From a virus, in the IMG/VR virus record IMGVR_UViG_3300010885_054390, positions 16,255 to 80,254 of that record: DNA of 64,000 nucleotides; one strand, written 5' to 3'. A program made the translations under genes and the position numbers. Shown here one piece after another: positions 56,956 to 64,000 of the stretch; position 1 is the first letter of the stretch, and each line of letters starts with the position of its first letter. The notes under the pieces are model-generated. The model was not told the origin of the DNA. It saw only the letters and a list, made by a program, of their open reading frames with translations, and did not search any database.

Positions 56956-57960
56956 TTAAGTCCCGTACCCTATGTACATTCGATAGGTTCCCGAACCTAT
57001 TGGTGGTAAGTTATCGTGCGCTCTGCCAAGAGTCTTTGCGGTAGAGGTTCCAGTGGCAAAAGTATTTGTAGTTGCGGTGGTAGCTTTAACATTAGTAGAT
57101 AGCGCGGCGTTTCCTGTTGAACCATAAACGCAACTTGCTCGGGTAGACCAAGTTTCCCAACCGTATTTGTGGTTATGATCTGGAACTTGATCGCGCTTTA
57201 AAAAAACTTTTCTAGCGCCTGCAACTGCCGAAAGAAGTGTTGAAGAAATAGTATTTTGACCGTGAACCATAAAGTTTGAGACGCTAGATTGAGGGTCTAA
57301 GAGAGGTACGGAAAGGGTTTCGGTTACGGCTGTATTTTTATAAGATGTAGAGGAACTACCGCTTTCGTAGTATTGACGAAGAGGCTTGAGAGCTGCAACC
57401 GAAACCTGCTTTTGAGCAGTTGATAAATCATCTGTTGAGGCCGAAGGCGCTGCGTCTTTTAAAGTCTGCATAATCTGAGTGGTTGCTGCGGAAGATACGC
57501 TTGGATTATTTGCGTAACCACCAAACAAGATCTTGCCAGTAAGATTGGGAGTGGTAATCCCGCCATAGGTTCCTCCGTCGCAAATCGCAAAAGGGCGATT
57601 GTTTGGGTACCCAGAGCGAGCGGTCTCGGTTTCATCGGAAGCTGTAAACGTAGAGAAGGAAAGATCAATATCCCCAATTGAGTACGAATAGTATTTACAC
57701 CAGCTAAAAATTGAAGCTGAAGAATATTTTTTAATATAAAAATAAATTTCTAGGCTGTTTGAAGAGGAATTGGCGGGTGTCTTTACCCAAATTGAATTTA
57801 CTGTAGCCGAGGAAGTGTCTGTTGGTTCCGCTTGACTGTAAAAAATAGTAGAGCTAGAGGTTGCAAGAACACTTAAAAATGCCAAAAACTGATCGTGAGA
57901 TTGATTAGGGGTGCTAAAACAAAAACCTTGGGGGAGCCTTAAGCTAGCTACGGATCCCAT
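56956..57960 (-). CDS. Tail-collar-type fibre protein (first in tandem)
   Basis: The 334-residue protein has ICDGGTYGGITTPNLTGKI, QVPDHNHKYGWE and AHDNLPPIGSGTYRMYIGYG. It is the most divergent collar end (NLPPIGS). The N-terminal part (LPQGFCFSTPNQSHDQFLAF) may join the virion. The three collar genes are adjacent, which suggests repeated duplication, possibly to vary host binding. Confidence 0.74.
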   Translation of the reverse strand: MGSVASLRLPQGFCFSTPNQSHDQFLAFLSVLATSSSTIFYSQAEPTDTSSATVNSIWVKTPANSSSNSLEIYFYIKKYSSASIFSWCKYYSYSIGDIDLSFSTFTASDETETARSGYPNNRPFAICDGGTYGGITTPNLTGKILFGGYANNPSVSSAATTQIMQTLKDAAPSASTDDLSTAQKQVSVAALKPLRQYYESGSSSTSYKNTAVTETLSVPLLDPQSSVSNFMVHGQNTISSTLLSAVAGARKVFLKRDQVPDHNHKYGWETWSTRASCVYGSTGNAALSTNVKATTATTNTFATGTSTAKTLGRAHDNLPPIGSGTYRMYIGYGT

Positions 57961-57968
57961 AAATATTG

Positions 57969-59387
57969 TTAAACTTTAGCAACTGTTTTAGTGAATAGCC
58001 CAGAGCTGCCGAAGGAAATTATTTTTGTAAGACCTGTATTTGCGTTATTGGGCAGATTTGCGCTAGAGGCAGACGGAATCCACAGGGCATCGGCAATTCC
58101 GGAGTATTGGAGGGTGACGGCAAGTTGATTTTTATACCAATTTTCAGTTCCGGCGTTAGCCCCGTCTAGGCCCGTAGCGAAGCTTGCGTTTATTGTTCGT
58201 AGCTGAGCAACCGTAGGGGTGTTTAAACGAACATATTTAACCCCGTTAGCAGTTGTTGTCGTCCAGCCCGTTCCGGAGGAAGTCATTACTTTGGTTACGG
58301 GATCTAAGGCGAACTCGTAGGTTGTTTGGATGGACTGAACTGAGCCCGCGTATCCGCCCCAAGAAAACTGGGTGGGCGAAACAAAAGCGGCTAAAGGAGT
58401 ATAAACGGCGTCAATCCGAAGTTTTGTCCAAATTCGGCTATCGGGACTTTCAGCGGGAGCTTGCAAAAGTGGACTTCTGAAAGTTCCGATTGTTCCGGAG
58501 TCAAGACCGTCGGCTAAGTCTAGACGATAATAATTATTAAGGGCGGGTGAAATTCCAGCCGAAGTCCAAGGGGAAGAATTGGAATCTCCGGGCGCAACTG
58601 GAATAAAATTAAAAACTCCGATATAAGGAGATCTGTGAGTAGTAAAAGTGTTGTCGGAGGCCCCAGCGTAACCGCTGGAAGAGCCGAGACCAAATTGACG
58701 AAGAGCGTAGGATAGAAGATTAACTCGGTCTAGGAGCTCAAATACAATTTTTTCGTGAGATCGAAAATTATTAAAAAGAAGCTTAAGAAAGTTGGTATAG
58801 TCGCTAAAATTGGAAGGCTGTAGGCTCTCAACCTGTGCTTGAAGCGTATAGGTAGAAGCGTCTATTTCTGGTGGGGAGACTGGTGAGCCTAAGCCAATCG
58901 CGGAGGTAGTTGCTATATAGTTAGTCCGTTGATTGTAGAGTCCGGCATCGTTTAAAAGCAAGCCATCGGTTAAATGCCCGCTTTTGTTTGCTTTGAAAGG
59001 TGGAATAATTGAAAAGTCGCCAGCAGAAAGTGGGAATCTTGTTTTGTGAGTGATGTACGGAGTGCCCTGATTAATTACTGTGCCGCCACCTTCAAAGTCC
59101 TGAGAATCAAGCTGAATTCCTTCAATGCGAACGGGCGTTCCGCCGCCTTCTGTTACAGCCGTAACTCGTCCGTAGACGTCAACTTTAATGCTGCTTGGGT
59201 TATTAAAAGTTAGTTCATCGGAGTTTCCGGCAACTGCTTGTTGAAGGACTTTTGGGATTAAAGTCTCCCGCATCTGCTGGAATTTTAATTTTTTAGTTTG
59301 GCCGCTTGAAACAACCGGCAAATATGCGTTGTCGAGCCCAATAAGCTCGCTAGTGGCTACTGAAGTTAGGGCTGTAATTGTTGGCAT
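57969..59387 (-). CDS. Fibre-base or tail protein, 472 residues
   Basis: A beta-rich protein. The first 70 residues (SELIGLDNAYLPVVSSGQTK, KLKFQQMRETLIPKVLQQAV) and the DVYGRVTAVTEGG phrase resemble the N-terminal part of phage fibres that bind the tail, as in SGN and short-fibre bases. The middle is helical (LQPSNFSDYTNFLKLLFNNF) and the C-terminus beta-rich. GTTTAAAC at 58221 encodes RLN of YVRLNTPT. No catalytic motif. Confidence 0.6.
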   Translation of the reverse strand: MPTITALTSVATSELIGLDNAYLPVVSSGQTKKLKFQQMRETLIPKVLQQAVAGNSDELTFNNPSSIKVDVYGRVTAVTEGGGTPVRIEGIQLDSQDFEGGGTVINQGTPYITHKTRFPLSAGDFSIIPPFKANKSGHLTDGLLLNDAGLYNQRTNYIATTSAIGLGSPVSPPEIDASTYTLQAQVESLQPSNFSDYTNFLKLLFNNFRSHEKIVFELLDRVNLLSYALRQFGLGSSSGYAGASDNTFTTHRSPYIGVFNFIPVAPGDSNSSPWTSAGISPALNNYYRLDLADGLDSGTIGTFRSPLLQAPAESPDSRIWTKLRIDAVYTPLAAFVSPTQFSWGGYAGSVQSIQTTYEFALDPVTKVMTSSGTGWTTTTANGVKYVRLNTPTVAQLRTINASFATGLDGANAGTENWYKNQLAVTLQYSGIADALWIPSASSANLPNNANTGLTKIISFGSSGLFTKTVAKV

Positions 59388-59395
59388 AGTGTTAG

Positions 59396-59578
59396 TTACT
59401 TAAGTTTGATAGGCTCGCCCGAGTATGGATCGGTCTGGATTTCAGTCAATAGAAAGTCGTTGATTTGAGCTCCCGCAATCTCTGTCAAAAGAAAGTTCAA
59501 AACTGTACCCACTTCGTAGCCCGTAAGGTTTGGGGGGCATGGGTCGCAAGTAAGATAGGTGGGAGTTTCAATGTTCAT
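59396..59578 (-). CDS. 60-residue tail-associated protein
   Basis: Small acidic protein (MNIETPTYLTCDPCPPNLTG, then VGTVLNFLLTEIAGAQINDF) with CDPC in its N-terminal third. Coupled between two tail genes (stop eight bases before the next start). It may be a small tail-fibre accessory. Unknown family. Confidence 0.55.
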   Translation of the reverse strand: MNIETPTYLTCDPCPPNLTGYEVGTVLNFLLTEIAGAQINDFLLTEIQTDPYSGEPIKLK

Positions 59579-59584
59579 ACTCTA

Positions 59585-61771
59585 TTAAAACTCCCCATTA
59601 ATCGGTTCTACCACGTCATCAGCGTGTATCAACACTTTGTCCAAAGAGGCGCAGCCAACCCATTCAATCCGCAATTGGAACTCGTAACCCATTCTAAATA
59701 AACGATTTGTAGATGGATCAACGGTATCGGGGGGAGTGGTTAAACGAATTTGTGGCCGGAACTGAGGGAGAGAGGTTGGGATCTTAGAAAGAAATTCTTC
59801 GGGAGTAGCGGGGCAATAGTTCATTTGTGCGTTCTTTTGAAAGTTTGTCCACTCAATCCAACAAGGAAATTTATCGGGTCGGAAGTATACCTTGAAGTCA
59901 ACTTGACCCTGAAGATTGCTAACCCAAAGATCGGCTCGGCTGAGCTTCTTTAAAGTATATGGTTTTTCAAATTCAAAGCTTCGAGTCTCTACAACTGCGC
60001 GAATTGGGGTAGTTACGCCAGAAGAGGAATCGTAAAAACGATCCGGGCGCAGCTCGTAAAGACTAAGCGTTCCAAAGTTGTCAACAAACCCAAAGGCCCT
60101 TTCTTTTTGGGAAAAAACACCTCGAATTAACTGGTAAAAATTAAGACCTGTCCAAGCTCCGTCATAGGCTGGCGAAACAACATTTGCTCGGTTATTTCTC
60201 TGCACAGGACCAAAATCTAAGGATAAAATAGAGGAGTAAACTGTTTGGGAGCCGATGTAATTCGGCTTTCCCCAAGCCGCTAAAAGATACCTAGAATCAA
60301 AGTATATCCCACTGGCTTCGGTGGCTTGTTTTGTGGAGTCAGCATTTAAAAATGTTCGGAGCTCGGCAGAAATACTATTTTGCCCGGGAGTGCCTTGAGT
60401 TGCGGAGGCATTTCGGTAGGAGCGAACACCATCATGGGAGCGAAAGAAAATATCCCCGTTCACATTTGTCACGGTTCTATCTCCGAGACAGCCAATGTCG
60501 GCAAGGGTAACTCTTTGAAAGGAATTAAGTTTCTTCCAAGAGGAGCGGGGTTGAGAGACAGCGAAAGAACAAACGCCGTTATCGCAGAAGGCTAAAAGAT
60601 CGCCTTGCCCGGCTGTAGTGTCAGCAATTGTGGGGAAGGCTAGGTTTTGAATTTTCCCCATTTGAGTTGGAGATGCTAAAACTCCACCTGTAGCAAGATA
60701 GTCGTCTTCTTGAAAGTTTAAGACGTCTGATTCTTGGCCGGAGAGAATAAAGGTAACATATCCGCCAGAACCTTTTAGATTTGTGGGAACAGTCGAAGTA
60801 TTTGTCGTCACGCCAGTCGCAGTAGATGTATATAGGCTCGGATTAGATTGCCGGACCAAGGATTCATAGCTTATTTTTCTAAGAGTAAATTTTCTAATTG
60901 TGCTGCTGGCTGTGGTGTCTCCAAAGGGGGAATCACTAGCCTCCATAGCATTCAATTTAATAATCTCGTCGTAGCTGTTATTTACTCCGATGTCTGTGCC
61001 GAGGCCAATAAAAGAGTGACCCTCTACAAGAATTGGCGCTCCGGTAGAGCTAGAGGTGCCAATTTGGGCTGGAATAGAAGAGAATCCGGAGGTTTCAACG
61101 TAAATATTTAAAGAATGGTCGGAGGCGACGTTAGGGTGAGCGGGGCCAATTCCGCTAGCAACAATTGGAAACTTTACAGCTCTGCCGCCATAAATAAGAT
61201 CGCCAGCTTTGATTTCAGAGTCATTTACAAGAACAAAAAGTCTTCCTTGCCCGTAGGCCATAACAGTTCCCTTGGGGACATCTGTGGAAGACTCTCCGGC
61301 TTCTGTGATTGAGCTACTGTTGTAAATTAACGGTTTGCTAAGTCCGTCTTGAATAATTAAATATCTTCCAGCCTGACAAAAATAATTCCTAGCGGTTGTG
61401 CTGCGAGTGGTAGCAGCGGATGGACCATTGGGGTATTTCTGAGAAACTACATTAGTGTCTAAGTCAATTTCGTAGATCTTTCCCTTAACCACGCATACAA
61501 GAACCGTCTTTCCGGTAGTCTTTAAATAAGCTGTGCCGCCTTGAAATCCATAATTTAAAAATTGTGCAATATCTGTGTTGGTAACCGAGTCGGCAGTAAG
61601 CGTTAGTTCAGACCAACCGCTCCGAGTCGAAATAGAGGAATTGCGACAAACTATGTTTAAACCTGTTGCAAAAGAATTAATCGGAATAAGGTTTGGGAAA
61701 CGGCTGCTATCCATACCGCCTTCAAAGGAAGCATTTCCGTCATAGAATCTATTTTGAATGGCAAGGCTCAT
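59585..61771 (-). CDS. Tail-tube/propeller protein, 728 residues
   Basis: A large beta-strand protein. It starts with MSLAIQNRFYDGNASFEGGM and SRFPNLIPINSFATGLNIVC, and repeats short strand-turn-strand units (AYGQGRLFVLVNDSEIKAGD; LAFCDNGVCSFAVSQPRSSW; IFFRSHDGVRSYRN), a layout of the beta-propeller tail tubes or tail spike supports of podoviruses (gp12/gp10-like). A C-terminal RIEWVGCASLDKVLIHADDV matches the last strand of such proteins. No needle motif. The name is by analogy. Confidence 0.62.
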   Translation of the reverse strand: MSLAIQNRFYDGNASFEGGMDSSRFPNLIPINSFATGLNIVCRNSSISTRSGWSELTLTADSVTNTDIAQFLNYGFQGGTAYLKTTGKTVLVCVVKGKIYEIDLDTNVVSQKYPNGPSAATTRSTTARNYFCQAGRYLIIQDGLSKPLIYNSSSITEAGESSTDVPKGTVMAYGQGRLFVLVNDSEIKAGDLIYGGRAVKFPIVASGIGPAHPNVASDHSLNIYVETSGFSSIPAQIGTSSSTGAPILVEGHSFIGLGTDIGVNNSYDEIIKLNAMEASDSPFGDTTASSTIRKFTLRKISYESLVRQSNPSLYTSTATGVTTNTSTVPTNLKGSGGYVTFILSGQESDVLNFQEDDYLATGGVLASPTQMGKIQNLAFPTIADTTAGQGDLLAFCDNGVCSFAVSQPRSSWKKLNSFQRVTLADIGCLGDRTVTNVNGDIFFRSHDGVRSYRNASATQGTPGQNSISAELRTFLNADSTKQATEASGIYFDSRYLLAAWGKPNYIGSQTVYSSILSLDFGPVQRNNRANVVSPAYDGAWTGLNFYQLIRGVFSQKERAFGFVDNFGTLSLYELRPDRFYDSSSGVTTPIRAVVETRSFEFEKPYTLKKLSRADLWVSNLQGQVDFKVYFRPDKFPCWIEWTNFQKNAQMNYCPATPEEFLSKIPTSLPQFRPQIRLTTPPDTVDPSTNRLFRMGYEFQLRIEWVGCASLDKVLIHADDVVEPINGEF

Positions 61772-62256
61772 TTTGCTAAGATAAGGTTCCAGTTGTTAAA
61801 GTAGAAGTTTTTCTCAAACCTAAATTTTGCGCGAGCTTTTGAAACTGGCAAGACCCAGCAATCTTGGTAGTGCGTCATGTCGGCTACTATAATGAAATCA
61901 CATATATTGGGTAGGTAATTTTTATCGCATTTATTGGAGCCTTTCATCTTTGAGCCATTGCCAGCTCCGGAGCGAACTAAGTTAATAGAGTAGTTGCCAT
62001 TTGTAAGGCGCCAGCGGCTCTTAACTTGTACCTTTTGAGGGGGCGCATTCTCTGGGAGGACAACTAGATCGTAGCCACAATCGACTAATGGAAAGGCTAT
62101 ATTTGCACCCCTCCGCAGGAATTCATGGGCAACAAAGCCTACGGCAGCACCTCCGTAGTAATTGGTGGCCATGGGGTTACTCTCTCCCTCGGGGGTAAGA
62201 TTGGAGCAGCCGTGGGCGATTACGCGATTGCGGAGGGAGGGCTTGAGTCTAGGCAT
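61768..62256 (-). CDS. PD-(D/E)XK-type nuclease-like protein
   Basis: From the ATG at 62256 (GAGGTGG before it) the product has 162 residues; an ATG at 62172 with GGGAGAGAG upstream would give 134. It contains GFVAHEFLRRGANIAFPLVD (E45), GYDLVV (D63) and QVKSR (Q77, K79), i.e. the E-D-QxK pattern of small PD-(D/E)XK or VRR-type endonucleases. Overlaps both neighbours by a few bases, which is unusual for a passenger gene and suggests co-expression with the tail genes. A Holliday or homing nuclease are alternatives. Confidence 0.62.
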   Translation of the reverse strand: MPRLKPSLRNRVIAHGCSNLTPEGESNPMATNYYGGAAVGFVAHEFLRRGANIAFPLVDCGYDLVVLPENAPPQKVQVKSRWRLTNGNYSINLVRSGAGNGSKMKGSNKCDKNYLPNICDFIIVADMTHYQDCWVLPVSKARAKFRFEKNFYFNNWNLILAK

Positions 62257-62743
62257 TTGGCCACCTCACGAATCTTTGCCCATCGAGGGGGCGGATGCGT
62301 TTAAACACTCCAATGCCCTCCCGGCTGCCACCGTTGTTGGTGTTGCCTTCAATTGTGGAGATACTGCGAGGAGAGGGTCTTCCTGTGACAATGTAGATGT
62401 GGGCGTAACGGTTCATAGAGCCAAACCACACAAGCCCAAAGTCATTCCGAGCTGGGCTAGTAACTCGAAGGTTTGCCTTGTCCCAGCTAGGAACGTACGC
62501 ACCAGCTCCTTTTTGGCCCTTTTGAGCTAAGCACCACTGGACGAAGGCAGCACACCAAGGAGCGGGGTAATCTATTCCAGTAGTGGCAAGGTACTCTTTT
62601 ACCTTCGGACCCCAATTGCTGCCAATAGGGGACTCCATTACGCCGAGCTGGCTTTCCCCGATTGCCGCAACTTCAGATGAAAATGCGTAAAAAGGGGCCG
62701 CAAGCAAACACCCCAAGAATATGTTTAAACAAAAAGTTTTCAT
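62249..62743 (-). CDS. Secreted CHAP-like endolysin
   Basis: The 164-residue protein has a signal peptide (MKTFCLNIFLGCLLAAPFYA) followed by a CHAP/NlpC-P60-type cysteine peptidase domain: PWCAAFVQWCL (C64 nucleophile), YAHIYIVTG (H115) and IEGNTN (E132, N134). It cuts peptidoglycan in the periplasm and would be exported by the host Sec system, so a classical holin is not strictly needed. It stands in the lysis cassette between the membrane protein and the nuclease. GTTTAAAC at 62723 encodes the CLN of its signal peptide. Confidence 0.85.
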   Translation of the reverse strand: MKTFCLNIFLGCLLAAPFYAFSSEVAAIGESQLGVMESPIGSNWGPKVKEYLATTGIDYPAPWCAAFVQWCLAQKGQKGAGAYVPSWDKANLRVTSPARNDFGLVWFGSMNRYAHIYIVTGRPSPRSISTIEGNTNNGGSREGIGVFKRIRPLDGQRFVRWPNA

Positions 62744-62747
62744 AGGC

Positions 62748-63110
62748 TTAAAGGCAGAAGGCTATGATTATTCCGATAAAAATGCTTACGTAGTAGGCCA
62801 AAGCAATCGCGGGACGTTTTACATTTCCCTCAACCCAATCTACTTCAAATTGAGTCTTCCCGTGTCGATTAACGTCCTCAACGTACTTGGCTAAGGAAGG
62901 CGCGATCCAATGGTCGCTGTGAGCGCTAATCAAAGCGGCGCAAACAATGTAGAACAGCTTAACAATTGCGCGGCCAAGAAACTCGGGGGAAATACCTGTG
63001 TTAAAAAGCCCAAGAACTTTGTTAATCAAAACAAAGCCAACAAGAGAAAATATACCTGTAAAAAGTAAGTCTTTATTGCGTTTAAACCATCTGTAGTAGC
63101 GATAGGGCAT
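62748..63110 (-). CDS. Holin-like membrane protein, three spans
   Basis: The 120-residue protein has a basic N-terminus (YRYYRWFKRNKDLL), spans at about 14-31, 47-63 and 101-120 (IFSLVGFVLINKV; LFYIVCAALISA; YYVSIFIGIIIAFCL) and a basic loop. Three-span proteins of this size before the endolysin are typical class I holins. It starts directly after the stop of the small gene upstream (TAAATG). No named holin family is recognised. Confidence 0.62.
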   Translation of the reverse strand: MPYRYYRWFKRNKDLLFTGIFSLVGFVLINKVLGLFNTGISPEFLGRAIVKLFYIVCAALISAHSDHWIAPSLAKYVEDVNRHGKTQFEVDWVEGNVKRPAIALAYYVSIFIGIIIAFCL

Positions 63111-63221
63111 TTATTTGGCCTCGAATAAACAGGGTTCTCCGTCCTTAAAGCCCAAGCGAACGAAACCCTCGAGCAAAAGATAATGCAGGGCCGCGAGCAC
63201 TTCTTTTTCTTTTTTGTTCAT
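63111..63221 (-). CDS. 36-residue lysis-cassette peptide
   Basis: Shares one base with the upstream stop (TAATG) and ends directly before the next start. MNKKEKEVLAALHYLLLEGF then VRLGFKDGEPCLFEAK is a short helix-then-strand with KKEKE at the start; it is not a membrane protein. It is too short for usual gene calling, but its exact fit between two lysis genes supports it. Role unknown. Confidence 0.55.
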   Translation of the reverse strand: MNKKEKEVLAALHYLLLEGFVRLGFKDGEPCLFEAK

Positions 63222-63610
63222 TAGAAAGGTATCCCAACAAATTTTCTAGCAACCCACATAATCGGGCCGCGAAGCGCAAATAATCCAACGGCAATCAATA
63301 GGCCGCGCCAAATCCAGATCTCCTTCAAGGCCTTTCTTTGCTTGGCCTTCCAGTACTCTACGTCCTTCAAGGCTTCGTTTTTATCTTTTACAACCTGCTC
63401 ATAGGCCTCGGAGGTAGCCTTACAATTCGCAACTGCCGACTCTAATTGTTTCTTGGCTTCTGTAAGATGTTTTTTTGTCTTCGGATCAGCTTCTTCGATG
63501 GCAGCGTCAAGGCGGGCGTCGACGCCGGAAAAATCAGCATATCGATAGGCTTTAGTGGTGGTGCAACCAGTTAACAAACAACTGACTACAAGAATGCGTC
63601 CAAGTTGCAT
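63221..63610 (-). CDS. Unimolecular spanin (u-spanin)
   Basis: The 129-residue protein has a lipoprotein signal with lipobox LLTGC (C16), a long periplasmic coiled coil at about 30-95 (ARLDAAIEEADPKTKKHLTE, AKKQLESAVA) and a C-terminal membrane span at about 98-120 (IWIWRGLLIAVGLFALRG). An outer-membrane lipid at one end and an inner-membrane anchor at the other, in one chain, is the design of phage T1 gp11-type u-spanins that fuse both membranes at lysis. No ribosome site; TTGACT, 17-18 bp, TAGTAC ends seven bases before the ATG. Confidence 0.82.
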   Translation of the reverse strand: MQLGRILVVSCLLTGCTTTKAYRYADFSGVDARLDAAIEEADPKTKKHLTEAKKQLESAVANCKATSEAYEQVVKDKNEALKDVEYWKAKQRKALKEIWIWRGLLIAVGLFALRGPIMWVARKFVGIPF

Positions 63611-63617
63611 ACTAACA

Positions 63618-63647
63618 GTACTATCACGTACTTTTTTTCTGAGTCAA
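63618..63647 (-). promoter_or_regulatory. Promoter candidate before the spanin gene
   Basis: On the minus strand TTGACT (63642-63647) and TAGTAC (63618-63623, preceded by TGA like an extended -10) are 18 bp apart, or 17 to ATAGTA. The ATG at 63610 is seven bases from the -10 and lacks a ribosome site. Same geometry as at 25537 and 40267. Confidence 0.38.
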
Positions 63648-63883
63648 CCTTTAAAAAGATTTCGGATGGTATCAATAAGCCAACTTGTAATTACAGATAA
63701 TAGAAAAGTACCTGTAGCAATTACAACAGTCATTTTATGGTAGAAAACTTCTAAGTGTTGAACTCTACGATTAATGTCTTGCGTGGTTTCATTAATCTCG
63801 GCCATAGAACTTTTTATGCCAACCTGACGCTCTTCAATGCGAGCAAGTCTCTCTTTAATCTCAATGGTTGTTGGCACGTCCAT
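63644..63883 (-). CDS. XhlA-like lysis accessory protein
   Basis: The 79-residue protein has a coiled coil (IKERLARIEERQVGIKSSM, INRRVQHLEVFY) followed by a membrane span at about 51-71 (MTVVIATGTFLLSVITSWLI) and a short basic tail. This is the haemolysin XhlA layout, found in phage lysis cassettes where it helps the holin. It starts directly after the stop of the partly visible gene upstream (TAAATG). Confidence 0.72.
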   Translation of the reverse strand: MDVPTTIEIKERLARIEERQVGIKSSMAEINETTQDINRRVQHLEVFYHKMTVVIATGTFLLSVITSWLIDTIRNLFKG

Positions 63884-64000
63884 TTATTTACCTCTTGTCT
63901 TGCGTAGTTTTGAAATCTTTGCACGTAGCCTATCGGCCACTGCATCTACATTAACATCGGTAAGGCCCAGAGGCAATAACAGGTGCGGGATAATACTAAA
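63884..64000 (-). CDS. 3' end of an unrecognised gene
   Basis: Open from the right edge of the window to a TAA just before the XhlA-like gene. The visible 38 residues (LLLPLGLTDVNVDAVADRLR, then AKISKLRKTRGK) are helical and basic at the end. No family can be named from so short a part. The gene should begin beyond 64000. Confidence 0.5.
   Translation of the reverse strand, partial: FSIIPHLLLPLGLTDVNVDAVADRLRAKISKLRKTRGK

Larger units (their letters stand above)
9037..63087. repeat. Highly iterated palindrome GTTTAAAC, at least 32 copies
   Basis: First bases: 9037, 9849, 11303, 12794, 14352, 16306, 17813, 22388, 23690, 24641, 26504, 28569, 29690, 31485, 32238, 32666, 36774, 36980, 38153, 39537, 39891, 41362, 48076, 49602, 53604, 54586, 54810, 58221, 61655, 62299, 62723, 63080. 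About one would be expected in 64 kb of near-even base composition. Some 23 copies carry an added C before or G after. None occurs in 1-9036. In genes it encodes [SRCG]-L-N or F-K, so it is selected as DNA, not as protein. CGTTTAACC/GGTTAAACG is a frequent variant (for example 8352, 13431, 13952, 15294, 18198, 26314). Confidence 0.9.

Noticed and set aside
1-64000. CRISPR array
   Set aside because: No evenly spaced repeats of 25-40 bases with unique spacers were seen; the iterated 8-mer is too short and irregularly spaced.
1-64000. Temperate lifestyle
   Set aside because: No integrase, excisionase or CI-type repressor was recognised; the tRNA-like fragment alone is not enough.

Overview
The window looks like part of a tailed double-stranded DNA phage genome, most likely podovirus-like, infecting a Gram-negative bacterium. 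The evidence is a T7-type replication pair (family A DNA polymerase and a primase-helicase fusion), a candidate small terminase, three large internal-virion/ejection-type proteins, a long run of tail and receptor-binding proteins, and a lysis cassette with a single-chain spanin (lipobox plus C-terminal membrane anchor), which only makes sense with an outer membrane. I see no RNA polymerase, integrase, large terminase, portal or major capsid gene; the head genes probably lie beyond the right edge, upstream of the minus-strand cluster.

Layout. 1-7.1 kb, plus strand: replication genes in tightly coupled ATGA-overlapping order, a tRNA-Tyr(GUA), then small early genes. 7.1-8.6 kb: a G-rich tract, a reversed small-terminase-like gene and a divergent intergenic region packed with inverted repeats. 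8.4-24.6 kb, plus strand: an HTH protein, a SprT-like metalloprotease, a MoxR/CobS-like ATPase with a probable VWA-like partner, about 35 small accessory genes (DUF2314-, DUF6878-, DUF6915- and DUF3846-like and zinc-ribbon types), a 3D-domain envelope protein that may be reached by -1 frameshifting, and a methyltransferase / DUF4406 / two 2OG-Fe(II) oxygenase cluster. 24.5-25.6 kb: a short minus-strand operon (DUF5754-like, HNH nuclease, membrane protein, CxxC protein) divergent from one plus-strand gene. 25.9-64 kb, minus strand, read right to left: lysis genes, tail-tube-like protein, collar-type fibres, adaptor-like protein, large fibre proteins, then ejection proteins ending with an 11.4-kb gene for a 3795-residue polyvalent protein.

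Across this runs an unusual DNA-level signal: the 8-bp palindrome GTTTAAAC occurs at least 32 times (about one expected by chance) in genes on both strands and in spacers, usually extended to CGTTTAAAC/GTTTAAACG, with CGTTTAACC as a frequent variant. It sits inside a repeated hairpin-plus-box element ahead of early genes, and its half-sites flank two stem-loops near the terminase gene. This motif and its associated elements are the best candidates here for something undescribed. All calls rest on reading the sequence and on remembered family features; no database search was run.
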